In this document: in pieces, positions 12,379 through 24,213 of the stretch
Position numbering within the stretch: the stretch's first letter is position 1
Layout of the letters: each line of letters begins with the position of its first letter
Origin: Myrmaecium sp. VS I D KN 1
Lineage: Eukaryota; Ascomycota; Dothideomycetes; Valsariales; Valsariaceae
Assembly (NCBI GenBank): GCA_019775845.1
Contig: JADQAV010000028.1
Span: forward strand, 310,001-374,000
Reading direction: 5' to 3'
DNA: 64,000 bases
Notes under the pieces: generated by a model
What the model saw: the letters and a program-made list of their open reading frames with translations, nothing else
Told to the model about the DNA's origin: nothing
The model's database searches: none
Position numbers and translations under genes: made by a program

Positions 12379-13233
12379 ATGGCCCTCCCAGGCTTCGCAA
12401 TCTTCCTCCTGACCCTGCTCCTCCTCACCTCAACCGCCTACCTCCTCTTCCTCCTCACCACCCGGCTACACGCCTCCCGGCACGCCCTCCCGCCACCCCC
12501 AGCCAACCCACTCACCTACTTCCGCCAACACCGCGCCCGCCCATCCTACCCCTACCCCTCCCCCCGCCCCGGCGGCCTCATCGGCTGGCTCTCCGACCAC
12601 TACCCCAGCTTCCTCACCCGTCGCCGACACGGCGGCGGCGGCGGTGGGGCATACACCGAAACGGGTTCCTTCGTCGGCGGCGGTGGGGGTGGTGGTGGTG
12701 GTCGCGCCGGTCGCCACCGCGCCGCGCTCGACCCGGATGAAGCCTGGGACGCCCGCGTGGGGAACGAGGCGGATTGGATGGGCGCGGCGGGACCGGGGGG
12801 GTTTGATGAGGAGCAGGAGTTGGGTCTGCGTGGCAGCGGCGCGGCGACGCCGTATGATCGCCTTGGGTATGCGGGTGCGGGTGCGACGGGGGGTTATGGG
12901 TATGATGAGCTGTCGGATGATGAGGATGCGGATGAGAGGAGGGGAAGGAGACGGACGGAGTTGGATCGGCGGTATGATGAGGAGGTGATGCGCGGTGGGA
13001 CGAGGAGAGGAGCGGGGCGGGAGGATCCGTTCGCGGATCCGGTGCCGGATCGTGATGGTGCTGCTGGTGCTGATGGGATCGCGCTGCGCGGCGTGAGTCC
13101 GCGGCCGCTGGACACGACGACGGCCACCGCTGCGCCGCGTGGACATCGGCCGAAGCACAGCGGCGGCACCCTTGGTGGAGGAGGCGAGGGCAGCCCGACG
13201 GAGCGGAGGAGCATGTTTCGCGAGGAGATGTGA
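12379..13233 (+). CDS. Single-pass membrane protein with low-complexity tail, unknown function
   Basis: Single exon of 284 residues, ATG at 12379 in an AACCATGG context. Residues 5-28 are strongly hydrophobic (FAIFLLTLLLLTSTAYLLFL) and would form one membrane anchor or uncleaved signal. The rest is hydrophilic and disordered-looking: Pro-rich up to residue 60, two polyglycine runs, then acidic and Arg-rich segments (DELSDDEDADERRGRRR). The short conserved-looking patch DPDEAWDARVGNEADW near the middle suggests a real fungal family, but I do not recognise a domain. The stop lies only 25 bases before an assembly gap. Function unknown. Confidence 0.65.
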   Translation: MALPGFAIFLLTLLLLTSTAYLLFLLTTRLHASRHALPPPPANPLTYFRQHRARPSYPYPSPRPGGLIGWLSDHYPSFLTRRRHGGGGGGAYTETGSFVGGGGGGGGGRAGRHRAALDPDEAWDARVGNEADWMGAAGPGGFDEEQELGLRGSGAATPYDRLGYAGAGATGGYGYDELSDDEDADERRGRRRTELDRRYDEEVMRGGTRRGAGREDPFADPVPDRDGAAGADGIALRGVSPRPLDTTTATAAPRGHRPKHSGGTLGGGGEGSPTERRSMFREEM

Positions 13234-13257
13234 GGTGTGAAGCGGGGGGGGGGGGGT

Positions 13258-13346
13258 NNNNNNNNNNNNNNNNNNNNNNNNNNNNNNNNNNNNNNNNNNN
13301 NNNNNNNNNNNNNNNNNNNNNNNNNNNNNNNNNNNNNNNNNNNNNN
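13258..13346. other. Assembly gap (89 N) flanked by poly-G and poly-T
   Basis: A run of N at 13258-13346 follows a G tract (about 13244-13256) and precedes a T tract (13347-13372). The true length is unknown; homopolymer-induced sequencing failure is the simplest cause. The gap lies in the 3' flank of the membrane-protein gene. Confidence 0.98.
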
Positions 13347-13699
13347 TTTTTTTTTTTTTTTTTTTTTTTTTTGTTGTTGTTTTTCGAATGACGTGTGTGA
13401 CTTTCCTTTCGTCTTCCTTTTTCTTTTCTTACCCGTGATTGCTGGGGGTGGAACGCTCCCACGTATCGACTATATTGAGCGATGATGATGGAAGCCGAGG
13501 AGAACATACTTTAGCATGGTGAGGTGCCTCGGGAGAGATGGAGAATCCGAGAAAGGCGTTGTTCTCTGTTGATCAATTCCATAGGTATCAAAAGTGAGTG
13601 AGTCCCATGAGCTACAACCTACATAATCTTCCTTCTTTCCGGCGTACTCATCTTCAATCGATCATGCATACATACTGTAGTAACTAATCGCCTCTCGGG

Positions 13700-14911
13700 C
13701 TACAGGCCCTCCTTGACCATAACCCCCCTCAACCACTCCTCCAACCCGTTCTCCGCGCCGGTCCGCCCGACCGCCCGCGCGAACCGCATCCACACCTCCA
13801 ACTGCCGCCCCGGCAGGCGCACGATCTGCGTCCAGTCCGGCATCACGCACACCCGCACCTCCCGCAACCCCGTCACCCGACTCAGCTCCGCCACCCAGCG
13901 CATGTCCAGATCGCCGCACAGGTCCGCCGCCGCCAGACCCGCCAACACGCCCTGCTCCGCCCACCGCTCCCACTCCGCCAGCCCCAACGGCTCCGCCGCC
14001 TCGTCCACCGCCACGATCGTCCCGTTCACGGGGACTTTCACCCCGACCTCCAGCCGGCGCAGGCTGCCGCCCTTCCCCTCCGCCAGCCCCGCCAGCACGC
14101 CACACGCCTGCCGCCACGCCTGCCGCTCGAACAAGTCGCTGCGCTTGCGCAGCTCCACGCCCTCCTCCTTGCCCCGCGGCGGCAGCCCGTACCACTCCCC
14201 GACGCGCATCCGCCGCACCATCCGCACCGCCCGCACGCGGGCCCGCACCCACGGCGTCAGGTCGGCCAGGAACGGGCCGACCGCCTCGGCCGCCGCGGAG
14301 AAGTCCAGCGCGACCCGGCCGTAGAACAGCTCCGTCGCCTCGTCGTGCACCTGCCGACAGACCCGCGCCAGCGGCGCCAGGTGCGCGTAGCTCCATTCCT
14401 TGCCGTCGTCGTCGTCCCCCGCTCCCGGCGCGTGACAGCTGCAGCGGCAGCAGCCGCGGCGGCTGGGCCGGAGGACGGTGTAGGTGGTCGGGGCGTAGGC
14501 GGGGAAGACGCCGGTGCGGGAGTGGGCCGGCCGGATCGGGGTGAGGTACGTCGTGCGCCGGACGGGATGCGTGGATGGCGGCGGGGAGAGGAGCGGGTCG
14601 AGGGTGCGGATTTGCAGGGTGGGCGGCGGGCTGGAGGCGGAGGACGTGGTCGTGGTGCAGGAGGAGGAGGGGAAGAGCAGGTGCGTGTAGATTTGAAGAC
14701 GTAGCTCCGCGGGCAGGGAGAGGAAGGAGAAGCCGCTCGTGGGTGGCGCTTGCTGCTGCTGCTGCTGCTGTTGCTCTTGCGTCGTAGCGATGGAGGTCGG
14801 CGTGTTAGGTGAGTGTGCATGGTTGTGGATCAAAAGGTGACCCGGGACAGCGACCGTATCTCTGGCGGTGGTGGTGGTGGTCGTCATCGTTGTCACAGTC
14901 GCAGACGACAT
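13700..14911 (-). CDS. F-box-like protein (2EXR/DUF7730-type), function unknown
   Basis: Single exon, 403 residues from the first ATG (14911); the frame is open further upstream only with non-ATG starts. After a Thr-rich and polyGln N terminus (CTG repeat at about 14752-14775) comes FLSLPAELRLQIYTHLLF, an F-box-like helix pair, followed about 110 residues later by LARVCRQVHDEATELFYGRV, the second conserved block of the fungal F-box-like family. These proteins are very numerous in Pezizomycotina and most have no assigned role; binding Skp1 as part of an SCF ubiquitin ligase is only a possibility. A Cys-rich insert (CCRCSCHAPG) lies between the two blocks. Confidence 0.7.
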   Translation of the reverse strand: MSSATVTTMTTTTTTARDTVAVPGHLLIHNHAHSPNTPTSIATTQEQQQQQQQQAPPTSGFSFLSLPAELRLQIYTHLLFPSSSCTTTTSSASSPPPTLQIRTLDPLLSPPPSTHPVRRTTYLTPIRPAHSRTGVFPAYAPTTYTVLRPSRRGCCRCSCHAPGAGDDDDGKEWSYAHLAPLARVCRQVHDEATELFYGRVALDFSAAAEAVGPFLADLTPWVRARVRAVRMVRRMRVGEWYGLPPRGKEEGVELRKRSDLFERQAWRQACGVLAGLAEGKGGSLRRLEVGVKVPVNGTIVAVDEAAEPLGLAEWERWAEQGVLAGLAAADLCGDLDMRWVAELSRVTGLREVRVCVMPDWTQIVRLPGRQLEVWMRFARAVGRTGAENGLEEWLRGVMVKEGL

Positions 14912-16042
14912 CGTGACAGATGTTTCGACGAGCTGTCTGAAGAGTTCGGTCTCGATTCTTCCGCTCAATGCTGTCTTACTCCGACACGTACACGACCTGT
15001 TAATCTGCCGTAAACACTCGATCGTATAGGTACTAGGTACCGGCTATTCGTCGTGTCGTGCCGTTATTGTAAAGCCTCGCAAACCCGTAACTATCAGAAG
15101 AAGAGCAAGGAGACGGAAAGCAAAAGGGAAGAGACCAGCACCGGGCCGCGGCCCTCCATCTTATATAACCCCCTCCCCATCAAGGTAAATACAGTAAGGC
15201 AGGTACGACCCCGCGATGCACCGTTGGACATCAAGGTGTGAACGCGCTAAACCCGTTTCGGACCAAAAGCAGGCCACCCAATCAGGCTTCCGGACAAGTG
15301 TTTATTTATGTAAGGGAGTTACATAGGTACTCTGCTGGCTAGGTAACTAGTACCTAGGTACTAAGGTACGTACGCGGCGGACCAAGCCTTTTCCTTGGCA
15401 TGGGAGCTTTGGTACGGTGTAGGTAGGTGGGTAGGTTATGGGAGGCACTGTATTGATTTTACACGTCCCGGATGTACGATTCGCCCGGATGGATGCCATA
15501 TAAATTTGACGGATGTAGGCTGGCGCACGAGCGAGCGGGTGAGCGGCACGGGGGAAGACGGAAGTAAGGAAGAAAGTGAGAAAGAAAGAAAGTGAGAAAG
15601 AAAGAAAGAAAAGCAAAAACGAAAGATAACATGAACATCGATCCAACCACCAACCCACCATCCTCAGCACGCCCACGTCCAGCAAGCAATATCTCTCTCC
15701 AAATCCCTCAGGCAGGTAGAAGCCACGAATAAACTCAATGGAGAGTGGAATGATGCAGATGGGAAGATAATTGTAGTAGTACCATTACTAGCGGTAGTAG
15801 TAGTAGCAAAATGAGAGCGAAAAAAAAAGGGGAGGAGAAAAGCAAACCACAACCAGACTGAACCGAACAACGATGACGGTCACAGCGACGAGAAATACCT
15901 AACTACCCTTATGGTTGGAACGTAGCGACGCCTGTGCCGTTCTCCACAAACAGTTTACCTCCTCGCATCATTCTGCCTCCTGCGAGTCATTCACCACAAA
16001 CCAAACGCGAGAACGCCTGTAACCACCAGTCCACGCCGCTCC
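14912..16042. other. Intergenic region, 1.1 kb
   Basis: No gene found. It contains repeated TAGGTA/TACCTA hexamers (15322-15370 and 15420-15440), GAAA/AAAG microsatellite DNA at about 15565-15625, and a TATATAA-like stretch near 15161-15168. It covers the promoter of the F-box-like gene and the 3' flank of lunapark. Confidence 0.6.
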
Positions 16043-17424
16043 TCACTTCCTCTTCCCCATCCCCTTACTCCTCGTAACCCTCCCAGCCATCTCCGTCTCC
16101 GCCACCGGCGCCTCCTGCTCGCCCACCTCACCACCAACCCCCTCACTCACCTCACCGCTCTCCTCCCCATCCTCAACATCCATCCCACTTCCATCCCCAA
16201 CCCCAGCATCCACATCCACAGAGCCCCCCTTCTCCACACCCATCACCTCCTCCACCAGCCTCCGGCTCTCCGCCTCCTGCCCGTTCCAGCCACCGCAGCT
16301 GAAGCAGCGCCAGCGCCCCACATCCTCCAAGCTCTTCGTGCCCGGCGGCGCCTGGCCGTTGACGAGCCGGCAGTGCGTGCAGATCAGCGCGAGCCGATTC
16401 TTCGGCTGCGTCTCGTCCTCGCCCAGGAGCACGTCCAGGATGCGATCGTACCACTGCCCGCCCCCGCCGCCCTGGCTCGAGTTTGGGGCCGAGGTGGAGT
16501 AGGCCGGTGCCGGGGCGGGATGCACGTCCGGACCGAAGGCGTTGGGGGCGAATTCGGCGGTGGGCATGATGTCCTGAGCGGGGTAAGGGGGGTTTGACTG
16601 GGGAGGAGAGGATGGAGGGTACGTGGAGGGCTGCTGGGGGAGAGGTGGTGGTGGAGCGGCACCTCCGGGATAGGACGGGGTATGTTGGTTGCGCGGGATG
16701 TTGGCGGTGGGCGGAGGCGCGATGTTGGTGCGTCCCGCTGCTGGCTGAGGTTGAGATGTCTTGCGTCCGCCAGTCGACCGGCGCTTGAGCTCGGGGGATG
16801 GCGGTTTGGAGGATCCGGCGGGTTGGCTAACGGAGCCATATTTCTCGAGCAGCTGCTGCGTGGAGTTGTACTTGGTCGCGGCCTTGAGCCGCTCGATGGT
16901 CTCGTCACGCTCCTTGTACAGGCTCTCGAGGTAGCGCTGCGTGTTCGAGATCCGGTAGTCGTAGTATGCCGCGAGCCCGCGTCGGACGGCGTAGATCCTA
17001 GGCGTCGGTTGGTTAGCCCCCCGACAACATTGCTTGCACCGCTCTCCTGCGAAGGCCTTACACCAACGGTCCCCCGGCGACGGCGGTATACTCCACCGGC
17101 CCCCAGTTCTGGTACCCCGTCACCAGGGTGAGGATGATGGCCGCGAGGATGTACGCGAAGACGGTGTACAGCGTCCACATGACCTTGATCCGCCGCGAGC
17201 GCTGTCGCAAGCCATCATTCTTGGCCGCGGTCTTGGAGATCTTCGTCGCGAGCGCGGAGAGCGCCTTCTCGAAGGTTTCGGCGGAGGTGTCGCCCTGTCA
17301 GACGAAAGCAGATGGTGATTAGCGGACACGCGTCGCTGTAGAGGGTAAGGGAGGCGGGGGGAAGGAGGCCAGCTGGCGCAATGGCTGGTCGAATTGGTAC
17401 CTTCCATGGCCACAGGGAGACCAT
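16043..17424 (-). CDS. LNP1: Lunapark homologue, ER three-way-junction protein
   Basis: Three exons (17424-17401, 17294-17062, 16997-16043) give 403 residues beginning MVSLWPWK, the usual start of fungal lunapark. The N-terminal region has a coiled-coil-like stretch (AETFEKALSALATKIS), a hydrophobic segment (VMWTLYTVFAYILAAIILTL) and a second shorter one (PVEYTAVAGGPLVIYAVRRG), giving the membrane hairpin. A second helix (ISNTQRYLESLYKERDETIERLK) and a long Pro-rich linker follow. The C-terminal zinc ribbon is intact: LICTHCRLVNGQAPPG and WRCFSCGGWN. The protein stabilises tubular ER junctions. Very short first exon (24 bases). Identification rests on the whole domain order and is secure. Confidence 0.92.
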
Positions 17425-18018
17425 TCTCACGTTCCCACCGTGTCTTCGGGATCGGAGTGTGCAAGTGTATCTGTGAATTGCGTATGATGTGCGTGTCTAC
17501 GTGCGTGGTGGCCGTGTGCGTCTGTCACATCGCCAGTCGAAAGGAGAAGAGCGAAGAGGTGGAGATGTAGTAGTTTGCAGGTAAGGGTGCGCTGGCAGCT
17601 GTGGTGGCAGGAACGGGGCAGGTGAAACGGTTAGGTTTGGTGTAGGTAAGGTAAGGTAGTCAGGCAGGAGGTGTTAGGTACCCAGCTCCGGCCGACGTCA
17701 GTCGGTAATTCCAGCTGTCTGCTGCTATTCTCGTACAGGGGGGCGCAGGCTGCAGAATGACAACCCGACCGCCCCGCCCCACCCCGCTCCGCCCCGCCGC
17801 TCGCTGTGCACCGCCAAGAAAGATCCACCCGCCGTCCCCGGGACCAAGGACCCGTCCGATTCCCCGGGCATAGAATCCTCATGGAATGATCGCCCATCTT
17901 TCCCATTCCTTCACATCCCAATCCCAACGACATCCACCAACCAACCCTACAATCCCCCTCCACCACTCCCATACCACCCCAAAAACAAACCAAAAGCAAA
18001 GAGCCAAAGCACCAAACA
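17425..18018. other. Divergent promoter region (lunapark / MZM1)
   Basis: About 590 bases between divergent genes with short AGGTAAGGTAAGG repeats near 17642-17655 and a C-rich stretch at 17930-17960 ahead of the MZM1 start. No gene seen. Confidence 0.6.
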
Positions 18019-18564
18019 ATGGCCCTAGCCGCCTACCGCCACACCCTGCGCGCCGCCCGTCTCGCCTTCGAAGGTGCGCAAGACCCCCCCAAAAAGTCCC
18101 CCCAAAGAATAATCCCCCCCAAACCCCCTAACTAACCCTTCCCCAAAAAAAAGGCGACATCCCCCGCCTGCACGCCGCCCGCCACGCCCTCCGCACCGGC
18201 TTCGAGCACGACCGACACCTGGCCCCGGCGAGCGAGGCCGCGCGCGCCCGCATCGCCCACGCCGAAGGCGTCGCCCAGGTGCTGCGGGAGAACGTGGTGC
18301 AGGGGCGTGCCGTTGCCATCGCTGCCGCTGAGAAGGAACACCAGGAGGAGAAGGAGGAGGGGTTGCGGTATCGTATGTTATCCTTTTCGCTTTGAACCTA
18401 TGGTGGGAGAGGGATGGATGGAGGCTAATCTTTTTTTCTGTGTAGAGCTGAGGATCCATGAGTACACCGAGCGCGGGGATAACGAGAGCGTGAAGAAGGC
18501 CGGGTGGCAGAGGAATACGTTGGTTGCGGGTGGGGTCGGCGGCGGGGGGTGTTGTTCGGCGTGA
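18019..18564 (+). CDS. MZM1: Mitochondrial zinc maintenance protein 1 (LYR-motif factor)
   Basis: Three exons (18019-18073, 18154-18372, 18446-18564) give 130 residues. The N terminus YRHTLRAARLAFEGD has the LYR-type tyrosine-leucine-arginine helix start, and the C-terminal block LRIHEYTERGDNESVKKAG matches the conserved end of Mzm1. Mzm1 is a mitochondrial matrix chaperone that protects the Rieske protein Rip1 during complex III assembly and affects the matrix zinc pool. The first intron ends in a run of A before AG. The final dozen residues are Gly-rich and end CCSA, which is unusual for the family and may simply be a divergent tail. Confidence 0.88.
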
Positions 18565-19807
18565 GGGGATGACCGGGGAGGAGATGATGTCAGAGGAGGA
18601 GGACCTTTCCTCTTTTCTCGAGAACCGCACCGGAGCCTGGGGAGCGCGCATACGGATACGTACGTAGGGGTAGGCGATATACGTGATACCCCTCGGCTTC
18701 ACATACGCACCCCACTCCAGACGAACGGCAGAACGGCAAACGGAGGGCGAGCGAGCGGGACGATAGAGCGAGAGCATAGAGCGAGAGGGAAAGAGAGGGT
18801 GGAAGCAAGGGGGGGAGTAGCTTGCTGGGCATGAAAACGGGGAGTATCCAGGAGGCCGAAGCGCGGACGCTATTCATATAGCCGCAATGTAACAACGCTC
18901 TGATTTATACTCCGCTCCATTCAATCGATCGAGAATCCTCTTTCCCCTATAATGTATATATATGTAGTATACAAGACAGATAGAAGCAAAATCGGGCGTA
19001 ATGAAAACTCTCTTCCATCCGAGATCCCAACCAACGCTCGACGCTGAAGGGAAGAGAAGAGCTAAGAGACAGAGCCGACCGGGATACGAGACTACACTAT
19101 ACATATCATGGATGGAAGGCGGGAGAGCGGAGGGAGAAGGAAAGGGAGAGGGATAGGAGGTAAAAGGTACAGTATGTAGGTACACGAAGTATTATATACC
19201 GAGGAGTACTGTATGTAGGTATGTAGTAGTGTAGAGTCGCCGCTCCGTGATGAAGGAAGAGAGACACGCTCCCTAGCATGAATCTCCCTCCTTCCTCATA
19301 CGTCCATCTTTTCATCCATCCATCCATCCGCTTCAACCGACACTCCGCGAAAAGACAGAGAAGACCGCTTTTCCTCTCCCACATAAGGATGATAAGAACC
19401 GGAGAACAAGACGTGAAGAAGAAAGAGAGAAAGAAAAAGAGAACAATCCGATTCCCACTAAAGCCAAGTCTCTTCCGGAAAACGCCAGGGTGGAAAATGA
19501 AAAACTGCCTCTCTTTAATATTATGATTAAAAGGGAAAGGAAAAAACAGAGAACGCATTTTTCTCCGTTCCCATTAAGCCCTCACACCCCGTCCGTGCCG
19601 GTGTCCGCCATTTGGTCGTGGTCGTGACGGGTTTCTGCACTCCGCCGGAGAAGACAAATCCATGGATAGCGACGGAAAAGCTAGCCAGAGGCAGAACGAT
19701 TTCCGATCTTCCAAATTGTTGACCCGGTCAGAAACAGGTTCGTCGGCGCGCCGGGTATAATCCTCATTGAACTCGCACGTGGTGGAAAGAAAGTGTGCAA
19801 CCACCAT
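18565..19807. other. Intergenic region, 1.2 kb
   Basis: Tail-to-tail spacer between MZM1 and ERG25. GA-rich tracts (18770-18800, 19100-19150), TAGGTA repeats at 19175-19215 and CATC repeats at 19310-19330. No open frame looks coding. Confidence 0.6.
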
Positions 19808-20883
19808 TTACAAGTTCTTCTTCGCCTTCGCCAACTTGCGCTCGCGACGACGCTTCGCAGCCTCAGGACCCGCCTCGGTATCAAGGCAGAAATCCCACCA
19901 GCGGAAGGAGCTGGCGTAGTTGCCGATGAAGCGCTCGTGGTGGACGTCGTGGTGCTCGGCGCCGGCCCAGAAGGGGAGGAAGTGGTGCAGGCTCCAGGGG
20001 AACTCGTAGCCGCTGTGGGCGTCGATCGCCTGGAAGAGCCGGAGCACGATCCAGACGTACATGGTGAGGATGTGGAGGTCCTTGGTGATGGCGCACCAGA
20101 GGATCGGCGAGCCGACCGTGCCGAGCCCGAGCACCATCACCTCGATCGGGGACGCGTACTCGGCCGCGAGCCCGAACGGGGCCGAGTACTTGTGGTGGAT
20201 CTTGTGGATGTACTTGTACAGCGCGCCGACGTGCATCGCCCGGTGCGTCCAGTAGTGCCAGGTGTCCTCGAGGACGAAGAAGATGGCGATCTGGTAGGCC
20301 ATCTTCCAGATGGAGGGGAAAGGCACGCCGGTTTCGAGGCCGAAGTACTGGGCCATCGGGTGGAAGAACCAGATCTGGGGGAGCTCGACGGTGAAGTGGC
20401 TGAAGAGGACGAGCGCGGCGCATTGCCATTGCTCCTTGGCCGTAGGGATTTTTTGCTGTTGGAGGAGAAAGTCAGTACCACAGGAAGATAAAAATGAGAA
20501 TTGTGCCTGGGGCGCGTGAGTGTAGGCTTACCTGCTGAATCTTGTACCGGCGGAACCAGGGGATGGCGTCGATGATGATCCAGGGCAGGGAGCGGCCGAA
20601 GTAGACGAGCTCGTGCATGACAAAGGACATGATGCCGGTGGCGAGCACGTCGTTCTGCATGTACGTGTACCAGGCCAGCCAGAGCTTCTCGAAGTAGTTC
20701 AGGTGGATGTTGTACTTGGACACCTCCTCGAACGAGGCCCAGTACGTGTCCTGGGGCACGACGGCGGGCGCGAAGGCGGCCGTGGTTGCGTTCCTGCAGC
20801 GAAAGCGTGTTGAGTTAGCGATATGTATGAGACGTTGCGATGAGCAGGATTGGCAGCTGGCAGCTGGCAGCTGGCGCGTACAT
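19808..20883 (-). CDS. ERG25: C-4 methylsterol oxidase
   Basis: Membrane di-iron oxygenase of the ergosterol pathway that oxidises the C-4 methyl groups of 4,4-dimethylzymosterol in the ER. Exons 20883-20882 (AT only), 20793-20532 and 20455-19808 give 303 residues starting MNATTAAF. The histidine boxes of the fatty-acid-hydroxylase superfamily are complete: HRAMH, HKIHH and HDVHH. Hydrophobic segments surround them ([37 protein letters not shown]). The N terminus fits the fungal Erg25 pattern only if the first intron (20794-20881, GTACGC...CTGCAG) splits the initiator codon as AT|G; the next in-frame ATG would remove the conserved start. The C terminus is basic ([14 protein letters not shown]), consistent with an ER-retention signal. 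Confidence 0.93.
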
Positions 20884-22484
20884 GATGGCGGCAAGGGAAG
20901 TTCTCTTCTCTGTTTCCTGCTTCTCGGGTTCGGATGGAGTGGGAAGATGGACGGTTGAAGTTGTCGAGGCCGTAAGGAAAAGGAGTGCGGACGGCGCTTG
21001 ATGAGAGAAAGAGGGTCGGGGAGGGAGGACAATCCGTGGGGGAGGTCCAGGACAGGGACTCGGGAGGCGGCGGCGGAGTTTTATCGTCGACGAGGCGAGA
21101 GAGGCCAGAAGCGAATGACAAGCAGACCACTTTTTGGTTGTTTTCAGGAGGGTCAAGGAGGGTCTTGCCGGTTGAATGAGAAGGAGATTAGGTAGATTCG
21201 CCTAGGGCTGGACTGCAGGAAGCTCCAATACGGTAGGTAGGTAAAGCAATGACTTTCCAAGTAGAATTAAATACCCAATCCACCAAACCACTCTCTAAAA
21301 AACCAACCCTCAGAAAGAAAGGAAAAAAGGGGGTGGGCCAAAGCGGAACCTTCACTTCCAGAAAGAAGGTGGGTGGGCAAAAAAGAAAGAAAAACATCAG
21401 CCAATGGCGTGAGCGAGAGCCGATGCAGGAACTGGCAGATTTGGGGGGAGCCCTGGCCTCCCCGCCGTCGTCGCGCGACTTTTCCACCTCGGAAAGCGGT
21501 CCATCCGCCGCGGACCCTAGGTTTGTACCTGCCTTACATAACCTGACTGACAGACTGACCTATGACAGCACCCGCAACGCGCAACACTCTCGCTCTCGCC
21601 TCTCGCCTCTCTCTTCCCTTTGGCGGTGACGATGATGATGATGTTAACATCATCCATTCCATTCACAGTGGTCCCGGAAGGAAGACTTTCCGGGCGCCCT
21701 CATATGTACACACTCCCGTCACGTCCACATCTCCAGCTTCCAAAGTGAATGGAACAATGGATGGAATGTCCCCTGAAAGCCCCCGGAAACTCATCCATCC
21801 GAGCAGATCGATCATCGCGCCACCCTCCCGCCCGCCCATGCCAAGCAAGCACAGTCCAGGGCGCTCGCGCGCGCAACGGGTCCTTCCGTCGCCATCGCAC
21901 ATCCATCGTGCATCCGTCCAGATGTCTACCATCTATAAATGGGGAGAAAAACTACGGGTGATAGTAAATAAGTAAGGGTTTACCTTCGTGAAATACAATT
22001 CATTCCCATCGGGTCCCACGTGCGATTTTGCTGCTGACATCCACGGGGCCCTGGTCGGTGTCAGTGAAGATGAATGCTGTGAGAGATGCCAGCAGAGGAG
22101 GATCTGATAAGCGAGGGCTATATATACTAGTAATGTACATACGATAGGGTGACCGACCGACTGGAGGGAGAGTCAATTCTCCAATTCCAGACGATCACGA
22201 CAAAGAAGAAGATGTGGAAAAGAAGGTAGGCCGGAGATGGCGGCGGAATTGACTATACATCATCATCCACAGCACGAGAAGCTGGTGATGACCAGTCTAG
22301 TATTCACATTGGCATCTTTTTCTCTCTCGCATCTCCTCCGTTCTCCGTCTGATATGACAATAACACCACAGACAACAATACACATATGGGCCCTTTCATC
22401 ACCGAGAGTGAGAAGAAGAAAACAAATAAACAGGCCCAGGAGTACCGAAACCACGCTACACCACTCCACTCCCACACTACATAC
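20884..22484. other. Intergenic region, 1.6 kb
   Basis: Promoter side of ERG25 and 3' flank of the F-box gene. Short tandem CAGCTGG copies at 20852-20873 lie inside the first ERG25 intron. GGTAGGTAGGTA occurs at 21230-21243. Several C/T-rich and CATCC-containing stretches; no gene recognised. Confidence 0.55.
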
Positions 22485-24213
22485 CTACCCCGGGGGGGTT
22501 GCAGACCCCACCCCAGCCAACGTGATCCGCGGATCGAACGTCCAGGCGGTGAAATGACCGCGGGCCATGTACACCAAAAAGCGATCGCTAGCAAACAATT
22601 CTTCGCTCTCTCGTCGTGCTTCCACGGCGGGCACATCAGCCTGCCCTTGCAGACCATCATCCTCCCCCCCCTCCTCCGCCGCCACCGCCGTGCGCGGTAT
22701 CCACGCTTCTCCAAAAGGCGATCCGGGGCTAATAGAACGTGTAAGCAACGCTGCTCGGGGACGAAGATGAAGAAGGGCAGTTAAAGTAATGCACGCATGT
22801 CCCACATCGACACACGCTGCGCTGCGATCCCACTCACCGCGTCACCACATCATAGATTCTGACCCGGACGGTCGAGCCCGGCTGGACGTCGAACGCGGTG
22901 TCTTTCCACACGGCCCTAGGGCTTGCCCACGAACGCCGCAGGCGTATCGACGGTCTGGCGGCGACGCGGTCGTCTTTTTCGTGATACCGAAGGGGAGGGA
23001 AGGTGCCCGGCTCATCGCGGGCCGGCCAGATGATGTACTGATGCTTTTCCACCCGCTCCAGACGACACGGTCGATGATCTTCGGATGGTGGTTCGGCCCA
23101 GACTGGACGACGGCCCACGCGATCCCCTGCGAACGTGTAACGCTCGCAGTAAGCTCCGATGAACAGGATGATGGTACTCCTCTCCGGTACGAGAATCATG
23201 GCATAGGGCTTGGTGTTCCTGCTCGCCCCCCAAAACCAGATTAGTGTCCGGAGGATTGATGGTATGGAGTCGGTGAGCCCTACGGTTCATATTCGACGCG
23301 GAACGATCGACATCGCCCGTCGTCGAAGTTCCAAAAGAAGACGGTACCGGTTACAGGCACCGTGGCGCTGGGGCGGCCTTCCGCAGCACACACCCCCGCC
23401 ACCCATCTGTCCCTGCAGGTCCAGAGCAATGGAGGAGAGGGAAGTCGGAACAGTCGCCGAGACCCGGAGTGGGTGTCAAAGACGTTGAAGGTCTGGTTGT
23501 ACGTCCAGCACGCGACGACGTCCTCCGTCACCTTCATGTCTTGGATTCTGACCACGCCCTCCGTCCGCGCGTGCGTCGTGCGTCCGGTACGGAGGGAATG
23601 GATGACGACTTGCGCGGGCGTGTGCTCAGGGACCCAGGCCACTACCTCACCGCAGCAGCCCCGCAGGATGGTGTCCGAGTAGTCGTGCGTCAGGACGCTG
23701 CAGTAGTTCCCTGCCTCGCGACGAGTCAGCGTCTCGATTTCATGTCGAGCAAGTTGGTGGAGAGCGTCGTTGGTCGTCTCCTCGGAGGGTGGCTCCCATC
23801 CCATCCGCAGCAGGCTTGCGCGAAGCACCTCGGGTGCTGACAAAATAGCCCGCCAACGCTTCGAGACCTGGGACGGACGTGTGGTCTAGTCAGCGGGCGC
23901 TGCATCAGACAGATATATTCAGGTTTCCAGTCATTTCGCGCGTATGAAAAGTTCAGGATGATGGTAAGGCTGATGGGAGTGTACTATGTACCTGTCGAAG
24001 CCGGAACACGTCCCGGGGAGGCAAGTACTCGAGCACGATCAGGCTGAGCTCGAAGGGCAGTCCGCCCAGGAGGTCGCATCGGAAGTCTCGCTCGTTGAGC
24101 CGGTCACGGAGGGTCATCCATTCGCAGGAGGTGAGATGGGGGATGAGCTGGGCTAGGATGGCTTTGCGGGCGGCGGGGTTGGAGACGTCTAGGGATAGGG
24201 TTTCGGCTCCCAT
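22485..24213 (-). CDS. F-box protein with beta-propeller-like C-terminal half
   Basis: Four exons (24213-23992, 23867-23284, 23218-22838, 22728-22485) give 476 residues from ATG 24213. An F-box occupies about residues 43-85: LLGGLPFELSLIVLEYLPPRDVFRLRQ before the first intron and VSKRWRAIL after it. The rest reads as repeated short beta strands with the pattern seen in WD-like F-box proteins (for example GCCGEVVAWVPEH, VACWTYNQTFNVFDTHSG, GTVFFWNFDDGRCRSFRVEYEP), ending ARGHFTAWTFDP. It is probably a substrate receptor of an SCF ubiquitin ligase; the substrate is unknown. The last two introns are deduced from frame and splice signals and are less certain than the first. Confidence 0.75.
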
